NCBI GenBank assembly: GCA_013359225.1 | Contig: JABWCG010000001.1 | Location: 561,627-601,517 of the forward strand | Source: Candidatus Buchananbacteria bacterium | GTDB lineage: Bacteria > Patescibacteriota > Patescibacteriia > Buchananbacterales > UBA6539 | Reading direction: 5' to 3' | Length of the DNA: 39,891 nt | In this document: in pieces, positions 28,380 to 35,102 of the stretch | How the letters are laid out: the number at the start of each line of letters is the position of its first letter | Numbering within the stretch: position 1 is the first letter of the stretch | Notes under the pieces: model-generated | The model's input: the letters and a program-made list of their open reading frames with translations, nothing else | What the model was told of the DNA's origin: nothing | Database searches by the model: none | Position numbers and translations under genes: made by a program

Positions 28380-28772
28380 ATGGAGGAGCATCAAGAGCTC
28401 AAACAGAATTTGATTCGGCTTCGCCGGGTCACCAGCCGACTAAACACCTTGTTGCTTTGCTGCCTGGATTTGATGAAGGAGCAATCGTTTTGCGGCCGCA
28501 CGCAGATCATTATGGATCAAATCCTAGACACCAGAAAACGGGCAATCATTGAACTTTGTCCGATCAAATCAAAGCTCGGACTGGCAATTCACTGTCCTGA
28601 TCACGAAGCCGGCGAACTATTCAGACTAAAAGAGCTGGCCAAAATCGCGAAGATGAGCGTTTCGCCGACTGAAATTGACGATTATTTTGGCAAACTCTTT
28701 GCCGAATCGCGCACCCTTCAAGCGGTGCAAGCCGCGCAAGAGCTGGAAGGTGAGCCGTATCTAATGAAGTAA
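28380..28772 (+). CDS. Unknown soluble 130-aa protein
   Basis: 130 residues with an excellent Shine-Dalgarno sequence (AAGGAAGG) a few bases before the ATG. It looks wholly alpha-helical, beginning with a charged heptad-like stretch (residues 1-24). Five Cys occur (C27, C28, C38, C60, C72), the last in IHCPDHEAGE. No signal peptide or membrane helix. No family is recognised. A terminator overlaps its last codons, so it ends the secG-side transcription unit or forms its own. The strong SD sets it apart from leaderless neighbours such as secG and trpS. Confidence 0.7.
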   Translation: MEEHQELKQNLIRLRRVTSRLNTLLLCCLDLMKEQSFCGRTQIIMDQILDTRKRAIIELCPIKSKLGLAIHCPDHEAGELFRLKELAKIAKMSVSPTEIDDYFGKLFAESRTLQAVQAAQELEGEPYLMK

Positions 28773-28787
28773 TTGATACGGTTTTTT
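28755..28787 (+). terminator. Rho-independent terminator overlapping the 130-aa gene stop
   Basis: CCGTATC (28755-28761) pairs with GATACGG (28775-28781) around a 13-base loop that contains the stop codon; six T follow. Confidence 0.88.
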
Positions 28788-28800
28788 ATTTACATAAAAC

Positions 28801-28828
28801 TTGACAAATATTTTAACCGTGTTAAGAT
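28801..28828 (+). promoter_or_regulatory. Promoter of the T-box transcript
   Basis: Consensus TTGACA (28801-28806), a 16-base spacer, then TAAGAT (28823-28828) preceded by TGT (extended -10). The predicted start is near 28835, just ahead of the T-box stem I. Confidence 0.8.
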
Positions 28829-28834
28829 AGACAC

Positions 28835-29112
28835 ATCCTTAACAAAGTTATTAAAACCATTGAAGTATGTCCCCACGTTCGTGGGGGTTGGGCATACTGA
28901 GGTGGCCGCTGCGCTAGTGGCGGCCCGGGAGTAGTTACCCGTAACCAAAAACTAACTGATGTCGGTCGCCTCAGGCGACGACAGAGTCAGTAAAGCGATC
29001 AAATAATCCGTACTGACACGGATTTTTTTGATAATAAGGGTGGCACCGCGAAAACCTTTTCGTCCCTTAGTTATAGTGTTTACTATAACCAAGCGACGAG
29101 AGGGTTTTTTTG
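28835..29112 (+). ncRNA. T-box riboswitch leader, probably tRNA-Trp responsive
   Basis: The T-box core AAGGGTGGCACCGCG (29036-29050) and the matching CGTCCCTTA (29062-29070) form the antiterminator. The competing terminator pairs AACCTTTTCGTC (29053-29064) with GACGAGAGGGTT (29095-29106) and ends in a T run. The bulge TGGC would pair with a tRNA 3' end GCCA, that is discriminator G, as in bacterial tRNA-Trp. The candidate stem I is very short: AGTATG (28864-28869) with CATACT (28893-28898), enclosing a CCCCAC/GTGGGG hairpin and, on the 3' side, TGG (28889-28891) followed by a purine, the expected place of a specifier codon. Further helices follow (GGCCGC/GCGGCC, ACTGA...TCAGT with an inner GTCGCC/GGCGAC). 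Uncharged tRNA would favour readthrough. The T-box call is strong; the Trp specificity rests on the triplet, the bulge and nearby trpS. Confidence 0.92.
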
Positions 29113-29156
29113 TTTAACGTTCTTTAAACGCCAAAATGGCAAAGGAGCTTTCAACC

Positions 29157-29345
29157 ATGCCTTGGGGACATAGCGAAGACAAACGTCCACAACTTTGTTT
29201 TGAATGCAAAACTCCCATGCAGGGAACAAAAGAACAGTTCGTAAACGGCCATGGATTTGGCAGCACTAGCGGCAACCAATTGCTGCCAATCTGTATCAAC
29301 CCTGGCTGTAACCAAGGGAAAAAAAATCTGGCGGAAAGTCGCTAG
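29157..29345 (+). CDS. Small zinc-ribbon-like protein under T-box control (62 aa)
   Basis: The ATG at 29157 is chosen because AAAGGAG (29141-29147) lies nine bases before it; an earlier ATG at 29136 lacks an SD. Four Cys are arranged C14-x2-C17 and C46-x4-C51, spaced like a single zinc-binding ribbon, with Gly/Asn-rich sequence between and a basic end. No family is recognised. It is the first gene behind the T-box terminator and is followed by tandem hairpins and its own terminator, so it is the main gene the T-box controls. By analogy only, the B. subtilis anti-TRAP protein is also a small zinc protein behind a tRNA-Trp T-box, but the Cys pattern here is different. Confidence 0.7.
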   Translation: MPWGHSEDKRPQLCFECKTPMQGTKEQFVNGHGFGSTSGNQLLPICINPGCNQGKKNLAESR

Positions 29346-29367
29346 ATGAATCCAAGGGTTTTGGAGG

Positions 29368-29424
29368 CACCAGTCAGTCGTGACTGACACAGGTGAGACA
29401 CCCGTCGCTCACGAGCGACAGGTG
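29368..29424 (+). ncRNA. Two tandem structured hairpins with shared CACC/GGTG base
   Basis: Hairpin 1 (29368-29395): CACC/GGTG outer pairs, inner GTCAGTC/GACTGAC. Hairpin 2 (29399-29424): CACC/GGTG outer pairs, inner GTCGCT/AGCGAC. The inner stems differ in sequence yet both pair perfectly. They lie in the 3' untranslated part of the 62-aa gene, just before its terminator. Function unknown. Confidence 0.6.
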
Positions 29425-29438
29425 AGGCCGCTGTCAAA

Positions 29439-29481
29439 GGGGGTAAATACTGCAAACTGCGGTTTTTGCCCCCCCATTTTT
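29439..29481 (+). terminator. Terminator between the 62-aa gene and trpS
   Basis: GGGGG (29439-29443) followed by TAAA pairs with TTTTTG and a C run (29463-29475), then T residues at 29477-29481. It should largely separate the T-box transcript from trpS. Confidence 0.75.
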
Positions 29482-29482
29482 C

Positions 29483-29511
29483 TTTACATAACCACCTATC
29501 CATATTAAAAT
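29483..29511 (+). promoter_or_regulatory. trpS promoter
   Basis: TTTACA (29483-29488), 17-base spacer, TAAAAT (29506-29511). The predicted start near 29518 coincides with the ATG at 29519, so the mRNA should be leaderless. Confidence 0.72.
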
Positions 29512-29518
29512 GACTAGT

Positions 29519-30487
29519 ATGAAAGAAATCATTTTGTCGGGTATCAGACCGACCGGAAAACTACATATCGGCAACTACTTTGGGGCCTTAAAAAACTTCG
29601 TTGAGCTGCAAAATAAATACGAATGTTATTTTTTTATTGCTGACTTGCACTCGCTCAATGAGCAGTTTGATCCACAAATCAAACATCGTCAAACTGTTGA
29701 TCTAGCAAAAGATTTTTTGGCGGCCGGACTTGATCCAAAAAAATGCACTATATTCACCCAATCACACATGTCCGAGCATAGTGAATTAGCCGTAATCCTT
29801 TCCAACGTTATTCCGGTTTCGTTTTTATTTCGCATGACCCAGTACAAAGACAAATCAACCGACCGAGCACAAGAAAATGTCAACGCCGGGCTACTGTTTT
29901 ATCCTATCTTAATGGCAGCTGACATCCTGATGTACAAACCGACAAAAATTCCGGTTGGCGCAGATCAAACTCAGCACGTTGAACTGGCGCGCGATGCTGC
30001 TAAATTTTTTAATGCCAAATTTGGCCAGACATTTCCGGAACCTCAACCGCTTTATACTGAGGTGCCAAAAATCATGAGCCTACTTGAGCCCGACAAAAAA
30101 ATGGCCAAGAGTTTGGGCGACAACCACTGTATCTATCTTGAAGATGAACCAGAAATTATTAAAAAGAAAATTAGCAAGGCAGTAACTGACACCGGCGACG
30201 GCAAAGGCCTTGGCGCGCAAAATCTGCTTGGTTTGGTAAAAATATTTAGTAACAAAAAAATATTTGAGCGCCTAACAGCCGATAAAAATGCTGGCAATCT
30301 TAAATACTCCGAACTCAAAGAACAACTAGCACAAGATATTGCTGATTACTTTTATGACTTTCGTGAAAAAAAGAAAAAAATTACTGATGCTCAGGCTGCA
30401 AAAGTCTTAACCCTGGGGTCCAAACGAGCTAAAAAAGTAGCGGCCAAAACCATGGAGGAAGTTCGCCAAAAGATTGGAATTGGCTAA
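29519..30487 (+). CDS. trpS: Tryptophanyl-tRNA synthetase
   Basis: 322 residues from ATG 29519; an ATG at 29510 is in frame but overlaps the -10 box. A class I enzyme that charges tRNA-Trp. The N-terminus IILSGIRPTGKLHIGNYFGA carries the HIGH-type box HIGN; YPILMAADILMY and VGADQTQHVELARD are the family's tryptophan-pocket phrases; KKMAKSLGD near residue 194 is the KMSKS box. It has its own promoter just behind a terminator, and is also downstream of the T-box. The methyltransferase gene begins directly after its stop (TAAATG). Confidence 0.96.
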   Translation: MKEIILSGIRPTGKLHIGNYFGALKNFVELQNKYECYFFIADLHSLNEQFDPQIKHRQTVDLAKDFLAAGLDPKKCTIFTQSHMSEHSELAVILSNVIPVSFLFRMTQYKDKSTDRAQENVNAGLLFYPILMAADILMYKPTKIPVGADQTQHVELARDAAKFFNAKFGQTFPEPQPLYTEVPKIMSLLEPDKKMAKSLGDNHCIYLEDEPEIIKKKISKAVTDTGDGKGLGAQNLLGLVKIFSNKKIFERLTADKNAGNLKYSELKEQLAQDIADYFYDFREKKKKITDAQAAKVLTLGSKRAKKVAAKTMEEVRQKIGIG

Positions 30488-31042
30488 ATGTTTGAGGTCA
30501 CGCTATTTTTAATTTCTTTTGTCGTCTTGACCGCCGGCACAGTCGCAATACTTCTGATCGGCGCCAGCGCTATTGTTATTTTTCTGGTTGGGGTGCCGTT
30601 TGTGCCAACACCTAAAAAAAATGTTACACTAATTATTAATCAGCTTAACCTGAAACCCGGCGAAGTATTCTATGATCTTGGTTGCGGCGATGGCCGATTT
30701 TTAATTGAGGCGGAAAAACGCGGCGCTAAAGCTTTGGGGTTTGAAATTTCTCCTTGGGCATACCTGCGAGCCCAAATCAATATTTTTCTACATCACAGTC
30801 AGGCCAAAGTACTATACAAAAATTTTTACCACGCTAACCTGAAAGATGCCGACGGCGTTTTTTGTTTTTTAATGGATGCAGTCATGCCAAAAGTTGAAAA
30901 AAAATTATTAGCTGAACTAAAGCCAGGTGGTCGCATCGTTTGTTACGGTTTTAAGCTTCCAACACTAACCCCTAATACCATTATTAATCTACAACCAAAT
31001 AATCGTAATTCAAGTAGTATTTATTTATATGTCAAAAAATAA
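30488..31042 (+). CDS. Membrane-tethered class I SAM-dependent methyltransferase
   Basis: 184 residues. Two hydrophobic segments fill residues 4-42, followed by PFVPTP and a compact Rossmann methyltransferase domain. Motif I is YDLGCGDGRFLIEAEKRG (about 59-76) and GFEISPWA gives the acidic residue at the end of strand 2. LAELKPGGRIVCYG is the typical strand 5 region. The substrate is unknown; the small size and membrane tether resemble a group of proteins seen in Patescibacteria. It starts with no gap after trpS and its end overlaps the first possible start of the dehydrogenase gene, so the three form one operon. Confidence 0.75.
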   Translation: MFEVTLFLISFVVLTAGTVAILLIGASAIVIFLVGVPFVPTPKKNVTLIINQLNLKPGEVFYDLGCGDGRFLIEAEKRGAKALGFEISPWAYLRAQINIFLHHSQAKVLYKNFYHANLKDADGVFCFLMDAVMPKVEKKLLAELKPGGRIVCYGFKLPTLTPNTIINLQPNNRNSSSIYLYVKK

Positions 31043-32300
31043 TATGTCTAACCCCTTCGAAAATGCGATGAAGCAATTGGATCTTGCATCCAATATCATG
31101 AATAACAACGAAAAGCTTAAAAACCTACGAACTCCCAAAAACATCCTGGAAGCAGATTTAACGGTTACCATGGACGACGGATCAACGAAAACATTTAAAG
31201 CGTACCGGGTGCAACATAATAATTCCTGTGGACCATTTAAGGGTGGCATTCGCTTTCACCAAAATGTCACGCTTGATGAAGTTAAAGCCCTCGCTTTTTG
31301 GATGACTATTAAAACCTCCACAGTCGGCATTCCCATGGGCGGCGGCAAGGGCGGAGTTGTCGTGGATCCCAAAACAGTAAGCCAAGCTGAATTAGAAAAG
31401 CTGTCGCGCGCCTACATCCAGGCATTTTATCAGCACCTTGGTTCACAGCTTGATGTCCCGGCACCGGATGTAAACACCAATTCCCAAATTATGGACTGGA
31501 TGCTTGATGAATATGAAAAATTAATTGGCCATGCCGATCCAGGAATGATTACCGGTAAATCAATTGCCAAGGGTGGTTCCCTTGGTCGCGACACCGCCAC
31601 AGCCGATGGTGGATTTTTTATCCTTGAAGATTTTATCAAAACCAAAAACATCAGTCCGAAAGAAACCACCGTCATCATTCAAGGCTTTGGCAATGCCGGT
31701 GCCAACATGGCTGTTTTACTCCACCAAGCCGGCTTTAAAATTATCGGCGTCGCTGATTCTAAAACAGCAATTATTGATCCAGACCATCAGGGTTTTGACG
31801 CCGTGGTTATTCAAAAAATCAAAAAAGACCATGGCCGGCTTGATGTTTGTGTCAATGACGAGGCGGGACAGTGCGATATCAACCACCATCATCTTGAGCC
31901 ACATATGATCCTAGAACAACCATGCGATATCTTAATCCTAGCAGCTCTGGAAAACCAAATTACCAAAGACAATGTTAAAAATATTAAGGCAAAAATTATT
32001 TTAGAACTCGCCAACGGTCCGATTACGCCGGAAGCTGATCGTGAACTTGCAGACCGCGGCATTGTTGTTATTCCCGACGTCTTAGCCAACGCCGGCGGCG
32101 TGACAGTTTCTTATTTTGAATGGCTCCAAAATACTAAAAATGAGAAGTGGTCAGCCGCACAGGTTCGAGAAAAACTCAAACCAATTATGATTGACGCGTT
32201 CAACCGAGTCACTCAAACTGCAAAACAGTACAACATCCCACTACGAACAGCCGCGTTTATTTCAGCACTCCAACAAGTCTGTCTTGTTCCTAAAGAGTAA
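31029..32300 (+). CDS. Glu/Leu/Phe/Val dehydrogenase (glutamate dehydrogenase type)
   Basis: 423 residues from ATG 31029; a second ATG at 31044, one base after the upstream stop, is equally plausible. The enzyme links an amino acid and its 2-oxo acid with NAD(P)H. GPFKGGIRFH (K71) and GIPMGGGKGGVVVDP (catalytic K107) are the family's substrate-site motifs, PAPDVNT holds the catalytic Asp (D147), and GFGNAG (218-223) is the dinucleotide-binding loop. LANAGGVTVSYFEWLQN near the C-terminus is also diagnostic. Whether the substrate is glutamate or another amino acid, and the cofactor, cannot be settled by eye. Ends at a clear terminator. Confidence 0.92.
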   Translation: MSKNNMSNPFENAMKQLDLASNIMNNNEKLKNLRTPKNILEADLTVTMDDGSTKTFKAYRVQHNNSCGPFKGGIRFHQNVTLDEVKALAFWMTIKTSTVGIPMGGGKGGVVVDPKTVSQAELEKLSRAYIQAFYQHLGSQLDVPAPDVNTNSQIMDWMLDEYEKLIGHADPGMITGKSIAKGGSLGRDTATADGGFFILEDFIKTKNISPKETTVIIQGFGNAGANMAVLLHQAGFKIIGVADSKTAIIDPDHQGFDAVVIQKIKKDHGRLDVCVNDEAGQCDINHHHLEPHMILEQPCDILILAALENQITKDNVKNIKAKIILELANGPITPEADRELADRGIVVIPDVLANAGGVTVSYFEWLQNTKNEKWSAAQVREKLKPIMIDAFNRVTQTAKQYNIPLRTAAFISALQQVCLVPKE

Positions 32301-32309
32301 CATAAGTAC

Positions 32310-32345
32310 AAAAAAGAGCCACGTTTGCTTACCAGGCTCTTTTTT
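32310..32345 (+). terminator. Terminator after the dehydrogenase gene
   Basis: AAAAAAGAGCC (32310-32320) pairs perfectly with GGCTCTTTTTT (32335-32345) around a 14-base loop; the U tract is inside and after the stem. Confidence 0.92.
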
Positions 32346-32399
32346 GTTAAGCTCTACAGTAACGTTCTTTCAACAGTACAACACGAAAGGATCTTTGTC

Positions 32400-33488
32400 G
32401 TGAACGATATAAGTGCCAAAATTGCGATTGATTTGGACGGTGGCGACCACGGTCCAAAAGTTATTGCCAAAGGCATCACGCTGGCAATCAAAGAAGGTTT
32501 CGTAAGCCAGCAAGAGCTTGTCGTTTTGGGGTCAAGCGCCTCAATTAACTGGTTCAAAAACCACATGCCTGACGGCATCAGCCTTCAAGAGTGTGGTGAA
32601 GCGATTAAGATGGGCGAAGACATCAAAACAATCAGGAAAAAACGCCGCAGCTCCATTGCTCAAGGAGTATACGGAGTAAAAACCGACAAATTCCAGGCCT
32701 TGGTGTCTGCCGGCGAAACAAAAGCAATGGTCGCCTGGGGCAAGATGCTGCTGGCGCCGCGCATCAACGACTTTGATTTGCGTCCGGCAATCGGTGTCAA
32801 AATGCCTCACCCCGATGGGTTGTGGCTACTGGTTGACGCCGGTGCAAACATTGAAGCCAAAAGCATCATCACGCTTTGGCACAATGCCCACATGGGAGCG
32901 ATTTATGCCCGCGAAGTTATGGGCATTGCTAATCCACGAGTCGGCTTAGTCAACATCGGCGAAGAAGAAAGCAAGGGTGATCAAACACTCAGAGACGCAC
33001 ACGCCATTTTGGGACGAAGCAACCTTAACTTTGTCGGCAATGTCGAGCCGCGCGAACTCTTCCTGGGTAAAGTCGACGTTGCGGTCTGCGACGGCAAAGT
33101 CGGCAACCTGATTTTGAAAAGCGGCGAAGGGGTTGTTGAAATGCTCAAGGCTATCGCCAAACGGGAATTTAAACGACTACTCAGCCGGCCGGAATTTCCT
33201 CAAACCAGCCGACAATTAGCCTGGTGTTTTGCCTGGCCGTTCATCTGGCTGCTTGTCATTTTGGCGACACCATTGTCGCTGATCATCTTTCAGGACGCTA
33301 AAAAGAAGATCAGCCATGACGAAATTGGCGGGGCAATCTTACTGGGCGTACCCGGCATGATTATCTGCCACGGACGTTCAAACGCCCGGGCGATAGCTAA
33401 CGCCCTACGAGTCGCCAAGGCGGAAATTGGCCACAACGTTCATCAAATCATCTTCGATCAGCTTCGGCAAATCGAAAAATCCCCCTGA
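32400..33488 (+). CDS. plsX: PlsX-like phosphate acyltransferase with an added hydrophobic segment
   Basis: 362 residues from GTG 32400, chosen because AAAGGA lies eight bases before it. PlsX makes acyl-phosphate from acyl-ACP for PlsY in phospholipid synthesis. IAIDLDGGDHGPKVIAKG matches the PlsX N-terminus (GGDH), and VGLVNIGEEESKGD, NFVGNVEPRELF and VDVAVCDGKVGNLILKSGEG are strong family phrases. Near residues 270-298 a WCFAWPFIWLLVILATPLSL segment replaces the less hydrophobic helix of typical PlsX, and the protein is about 30 residues longer than the B. subtilis form. The C-terminal GGAILLGVPG and HGRSNARAI are retained. Its own SD and terminator suggest independent expression. No plsY, plsC or acpP is nearby. 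Confidence 0.88.
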   Translation: MNDISAKIAIDLDGGDHGPKVIAKGITLAIKEGFVSQQELVVLGSSASINWFKNHMPDGISLQECGEAIKMGEDIKTIRKKRRSSIAQGVYGVKTDKFQALVSAGETKAMVAWGKMLLAPRINDFDLRPAIGVKMPHPDGLWLLVDAGANIEAKSIITLWHNAHMGAIYAREVMGIANPRVGLVNIGEEESKGDQTLRDAHAILGRSNLNFVGNVEPRELFLGKVDVAVCDGKVGNLILKSGEGVVEMLKAIAKREFKRLLSRPEFPQTSRQLAWCFAWPFIWLLVILATPLSLIIFQDAKKKISHDEIGGAILLGVPGMIICHGRSNARAIANALRVAKAEIGHNVHQIIFDQLRQIEKSP

Positions 33489-33511
33489 GATCAACAATCA
33501 AGGGGACTTTT
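33480..33511. terminator. Shared terminator between plsX and the convergent surface-protein gene
   Basis: TCCCC (33480-33484) pairs with GGGGA (33502-33506), the plsX stop lying in the loop with a further CTGA/TCA pairing. A T run follows on the plus strand, and a matching A run before it gives U residues for the minus-strand transcript. Confidence 0.75.
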
Positions 33512-33522
33512 TATTAAAAAAT

Positions 33523-35061
33523 TTATTCCAAAATTCCAACCTCAATGCGGCGCAAATTTTCATTTGTGACACCCAGGCTTAAAAATTTCATCATCTGATA
33601 GGCCTGAACACCATCTTTCATATAATATCGCTTCCCGTCAGCCGGATTGACGTACCACGCCTCACCACGAGATTCAACTTGCAATAAAATTCGTCCTCGT
33701 AATCGGTTAACTAAACTAATATCCGCTTGGTTTTTCTCCGTTGATTTGCTTAAGGGATTAAAATTATTTTTTATTTCAACCGCATCGGTAAATCCATCGT
33801 CATCCGAATCAGCATCCGTACGACTGGTGCCTAAAACCTCTTCCAGAGTGTCATCAAGCCCATCCGCATCTTGATCGCTGATAATCGCGCGAGATTCAAG
33901 GCCAAGCGGGATTTTTGCTAGATCGGCAGTAGTGATTCCAAGGCCAAACGAACGTAAAGCGGCATATGCATCGTTGCCGTTTTTCAAATAAAATTTTTTC
34001 TTTTCACCAGGCGCCACGTACCACGCCTCACCACGAGATTCAACTTGCAATAAAATTCGTCCCGCTAAATCGGCAGCTAAATTGGTATCAATAGCACCAA
34101 CTAGTCGCCGCTCCTGTTCAACAAAATCAAGAGTGCTTGATGCTTGCGGCTGAGGATTGGCGGCCGCATAGCGGCAGGAACCGTCATTTTTTGTAGCTAC
34201 TTGATTATAATTAACGGCCTGCCTGTCCATACATCCCAGGATTTCATACTGACACGAACCGTCATCCTTGGTGGCTTTGGCATTATAATTTTTTGCTTTA
34301 GTGTCCATACAGCCCAAGATTGGTTCAGGCGCCACAACGACGATACAGGTACCGTTGCTACAACCATTCGGACAATCATAATCAACGTACGCGGCTAGTT
34401 GATCGCTATCACAATAATATTCCCGCAACAATGAATTGACACATTCATCAGACCGATTAACGGCGTTACCATTAATATCATACCCAGTAATTGAGCCTCT
34501 AGTCCGATAATCTTTTTTACTGTCTGTTTCAGTACATGCCACACCGCACCGCCCGGTATGGTCCGGCGATACTTTTACCTTTTGGCGCTCACAATTATTG
34601 CCGTATGTCTTTTGATCGCAGCCGCAGACCGGGTCATAAATTTTTGAGCAGCTGGAGGTAACCGCCACACAACTGCCGATTTCACCAGAGCACCCCTGAA
34701 ATTCACAAAATTCCGCCGTCAGACAGTCAGAATTTGATTTGCAATTTCGGCCTCTGATACAACGGCCATCCTGACAATTATTTGGACAAATATATTGTTC
34801 ACTTTTTATTTCTCCATTTTCACAGTAGTAATCCGTTAGCATATTGTCACTACATTCATCAACAATAAATCCGCTACATTCACCCGAGGCATTACACGTA
34901 ACAACACTACCTTTCGTGTAGTAATTTCGAGTGGTTTCGTAGTCGGTGCAGGGTTGGCTGGCTGCCAGAGCCGGCGAAGAATAATGATGGGTTTGGTAAA
35001 TAAAAAATGCTATCACGCCAGCGATAACAATAATACAAAATGAGATAAAAAATTTCTTCAT
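33523..35061 (-). CDS. Mosaic exported surface protein (Cys repeats, Kazal-like, TSP3, twin C-terminal repeats)
   Basis: 512 residues with an N-terminal hydrophobic segment (4-22). Domains in order: a Cys-rich unit (38-101) ending in YICPNNCQDGRC; a Kazal-type inhibitor-like domain (138-172) with DPVCGCDQKTYGNNC; a second copy of the Cys-rich unit (176-239) ending in DYDCPNGCSNGTC; two GCMD...NYN...DDGSC units (249-272, 275-298); a repeat (333-387) beginning GRILLQVESRGEAWYV; TSP3-like Asp loops (395-436); and a second copy of that repeat (456-510). It lies 41 bases behind murI and ends at a shared terminator. Likely an adhesin or protective coat protein; protease inhibition by the Kazal-like part is possible but unproven. 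Confidence 0.82.
   Translation of the reverse strand: MKKFFISFCIIVIAGVIAFFIYQTHHYSSPALAASQPCTDYETTRNYYTKGSVVTCNASGECSGFIVDECSDNMLTDYYCENGEIKSEQYICPNNCQDGRCIRGRNCKSNSDCLTAEFCEFQGCSGEIGSCVAVTSSCSKIYDPVCGCDQKTYGNNCERQKVKVSPDHTGRCGVACTETDSKKDYRTRGSITGYDINGNAVNRSDECVNSLLREYYCDSDQLAAYVDYDCPNGCSNGTCIVVVAPEPILGCMDTKAKNYNAKATKDDGSCQYEILGCMDRQAVNYNQVATKNDGSCRYAAANPQPQASSTLDFVEQERRLVGAIDTNLAADLAGRILLQVESRGEAWYVAPGEKKKFYLKNGNDAYAALRSFGLGITTADLAKIPLGLESRAIISDQDADGLDDTLEEVLGTSRTDADSDDDGFTDAVEIKNNFNPLSKSTEKNQADISLVNRLRGRILLQVESRGEAWYVNPADGKRYYMKDGVQAYQMMKFLSLGVTNENLRRIEVGILE
33650..33696 (-). repeat. 47-bp exact direct repeat, C-terminal copy
   Basis: Identical to 34016-34062. It encodes the conserved start (GRILLQVESRGEAWYV) of the second twin repeat in the surface protein. 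Confidence 0.97.
34016..34062 (-). repeat. 47-bp exact direct repeat, inner copy
   Basis: Identical to 33650-33696, in the same orientation, 366 bases away; flanks encode related but diverged protein. Confidence 0.97.
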
Positions 35062-35102
35062 ACGTATAACAAAACTTGATCTCCTTAAGTTTTAGTATAC
35101 TA

